Source of the DNA: Frondihabitans sucicola
Lineage (GTDB): Bacteria > Actinomycetota > Actinomycetes > Actinomycetales > Microbacteriaceae
Assembly (NCBI RefSeq): GCF_030296615.1
Contig: NZ_AP027732.1
Coordinates: forward strand, 558,001-622,000
DNA length: 64,000 nucleotides
Direction of reading: 5' to 3'
Numbering within the stretch: the first letter of the stretch is position 1; every line of letters begins with the position of its first letter. Shown in pieces: positions 62,887 through 64,000 of the stretch. The notes under the pieces were generated by a model. It worked only from the letters and a program-made list of their open reading frames with translations, was not told the origin of the DNA and made no database searches. Made by a program: the position numbers and the translations under genes.

Positions 62887-63677
62887 ACCGCGATCTCGTC
62901 AACCTCTCCGGGCCGGCGCTGGCCTCGACGCTCACCTCCTCGTCGGTGCTCGTGCTGCCGACCGGAGCCATCGAGCACCACGGCCCGCACCTGCCGCTCT
63001 CCACCGACTGGCTGATGGCCGAGCTGATCGGTCGCGGCGTGGTCGAGGCCGCGGCCGACGCCGGACAGGACGTCTGGCTGCTGCCCTCCCTCGCCTACAC
63101 CAAGTCGGACGAGCACCACTGGGCGCCCGGCACGATGTGGCTCAACGCCGACACCCTGCTGCAGACCGTCGTCGACATCGGCCGTTCGATCGCGAACACC
63201 CCCGCGCGAACGATCGTCTTCTACAACGGCCACGGCGGCAACATCGCCCTGCTGCAGGTCGCCCTGCGGGAGCTCCGGCGCCGGTTCGGGCTGCGGACCT
63301 TCCTCATGGGCTCGAACATGCAGGGCGGCGACGGCACGAACGGGCCGGACGAGCACGGGTTCGGGGTGCACGGGGGTCACAGCGAGACGTCGATGATCCT
63401 GCACCTTCGCCCCGACCTGGTCGACATGTCACAGGCGGCCCGGTGGATCCCCGACCACATGCTCGATCTGGAATACATCAGGTTCAACGGCGGACCGGTG
63501 CACTTCGGCTGGCTGTCGAACGACTTCGGGCCGGCGGGAGTGGTGGGCGACGCGTCGGAGGCCTCCGCCGAGTGGGGCGCGACCCTGTACGCGAGGGCCA
63601 TCGCCGCCGGAGTCGCCTCCCTCGCCGAGATCGCGCGGTTCGAGCACCCGATCCTCGACCCCGGCACGCTGTCGTGA
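62883..63677 (+). CDS. Creatininase-family amidohydrolase
   Basis: This 264-residue protein has the family metal site: PTGAIEHHGPHLPLSTDW (Glu, His, His, Asp) near residue 27, NGHGGN near residue 115, and GVHGGHSETSMIL (His, Glu). The family includes creatinine amidohydrolase, formamide hydrolases and MftE. No mycofactocin genes are present, so it probably opens a cyclic amide or removes a formyl group in this pathway. ATG overlaps the previous TGA and its stop overlaps the next GTG. Confidence 0.9.
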   Translation: MNRDLVNLSGPALASTLTSSSVLVLPTGAIEHHGPHLPLSTDWLMAELIGRGVVEAAADAGQDVWLLPSLAYTKSDEHHWAPGTMWLNADTLLQTVVDIGRSIANTPARTIVFYNGHGGNIALLQVALRELRRRFGLRTFLMGSNMQGGDGTNGPDEHGFGVHGGHSETSMILHLRPDLVDMSQAARWIPDHMLDLEYIRFNGGPVHFGWLSNDFGPAGVVGDASEASAEWGATLYARAIAAGVASLAEIARFEHPILDPGTLS

Positions 63678-64000
63678 GCTCCGATTCGGCGGTCTTCCCA
63701 GCCGAGGCGTGGGACCTTCTCGTCGACTGGCTGCCCGCGAACGACGACCCCGACCGGCCGCAGATCACCCTGTCGACGGTGGACGCCGCCGGCGACCCCG
63801 ATGCGCGGACGGTGCTCCTGACGTCGTTCGACGAGTCGGGGTTCCAGTTCAACACCGACGGTGCGTCCCGCAAGGCCGCTGACATCGCAGCTCACCCCGC
63901 GGTGGCCCTGACCGTGCTGTGGCCCGGGTTCACGCGCCAACTGGTCGTGCGCGGGACGGCTGCGCCGGCAGCGCCCTCCGCCGTGGCGGCGGCGTACCAG
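63674..64000 (+). CDS. PNPOx-like flavin-binding protein (3' end outside window)
   Basis: It starts at GTG 63674, overlapping the creatininase TGA, and is open to the window end (109 residues visible). VDAAGDPDARTVLLTSFDES, FNTDGASRKAADIAAHP and LLWPGF-like TVLWPGFTRQLVVRG match the pyridoxamine-5'-phosphate-oxidase split-barrel fold, which binds FMN. Being last in the visible operon, it may reduce or oxidise a pathway intermediate or be a true PdxH homologue. Confidence 0.85.
   Translation, partial: MSSDSAVFPAEAWDLLVDWLPANDDPDRPQITLSTVDAAGDPDARTVLLTSFDESGFQFNTDGASRKAADIAAHPAVALTVLWPGFTRQLVVRGTAAPAAPSAVAAAYQ

Noticed and set aside
62883..63677. Creatininase-family protein as MftE of a mycofactocin locus
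   Set aside because: No MftA peptide, MftB, radical-SAM MftC or MftD homologue is present in the window; the neighbours form a different pathway.

Overview
The window is high-GC DNA from an actinobacterium, most likely Microbacteriaceae. Support comes from the rpmB-rpmG-rpsN-HU block with cysteine-poor ribosomal proteins, GTG starts, a CopD/CtaG fusion, a DUF3105 protein, an FeS photolyase, and -10-like boxes 5-7 nt before many start codons (leaderless mRNAs). The genus cannot be fixed from the sequence alone. I saw no rRNA, tRNA, CRISPR array, transposase or prophage.

Layout. 1-4.8 kb: end of a membrane protein, an LLM-type flavin monooxygenase, a CopD/CtaG copper protein, HU, and zinc-free ribosomal proteins S14, L33 and L28. 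4.9-8.1 kb: the znuA-znuC-znuB-zur zinc operon behind a Zur-box promoter. 8.2-10.1 kb: a two-component system. 10.2-14.8 kb: an aminotransferase plus 2-oxoacid dehydrogenase E1alpha-E1beta-E2 operon. 14.9-20.1 kb: a holin-like membrane protein, a tyrosine phosphatase, purB, small membrane proteins and a fatty acid desaturase. 20.3-24.1 kb: an AT-richer three-gene cassette (FAD/NAD(P) oxidoreductase, EamA transporter, ATP-grasp ligase) that looks like a small peptide or amino-acid-conjugate pathway with its exporter. 24-43 kb: mixed accessory genes, including aldo/keto reductase, molybdopterin oxidoreductase with FAD reductase, GT-C mannosyltransferase, GH6 lipoprotein, photolyase, two SdpI-like proteins, PadR plus MFS efflux, NlpC/P60, hydrolase, two SDR/regulator pairs and DUF3105.

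43.4-54.8 kb is a purine-catabolism region: guanine deaminase, a xanthine dehydrogenase with fused FeS and Mo subunits, its MocA/XdhC maturation factors, uricase, HIU hydrolase and OHCU decarboxylase. Together these could take guanine to allantoin. 54.8-64 kb holds an orphan ferredoxin reductase, an XRE-cupin regulator and a long colinear operon (cytosine-deaminase-like amidohydrolase, NitT/TauT-type ABC importer, SDR, FAD-linked oxidase, creatininase-family hydrolase, flavin protein). It looks like uptake and breakdown of an unidentified nitrogen-rich compound. The same palindrome, TGTTGA-N5-TCAACA, lies at the 5' ends of the uricase, xanthine dehydrogenase and this last operon, so they probably share a regulator.

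Two global signals stand out. Five intergenic copies of a strict 79-bp inverted-repeat element (GAAATCGAAGGGGA...TCCCCTTCGATTTC) form an undescribed-looking repeat family. The octamer GATCCTGC/GCAGGATC occurs about 49 times. A caution: about 21 genes carry an apparent frameshift, nearly all repaired by adding one base and most of them in short homopolymers. This points to under-called homopolymers in the sequence rather than mass pseudogenisation. Frameshifted genes are given with their full repaired extents.
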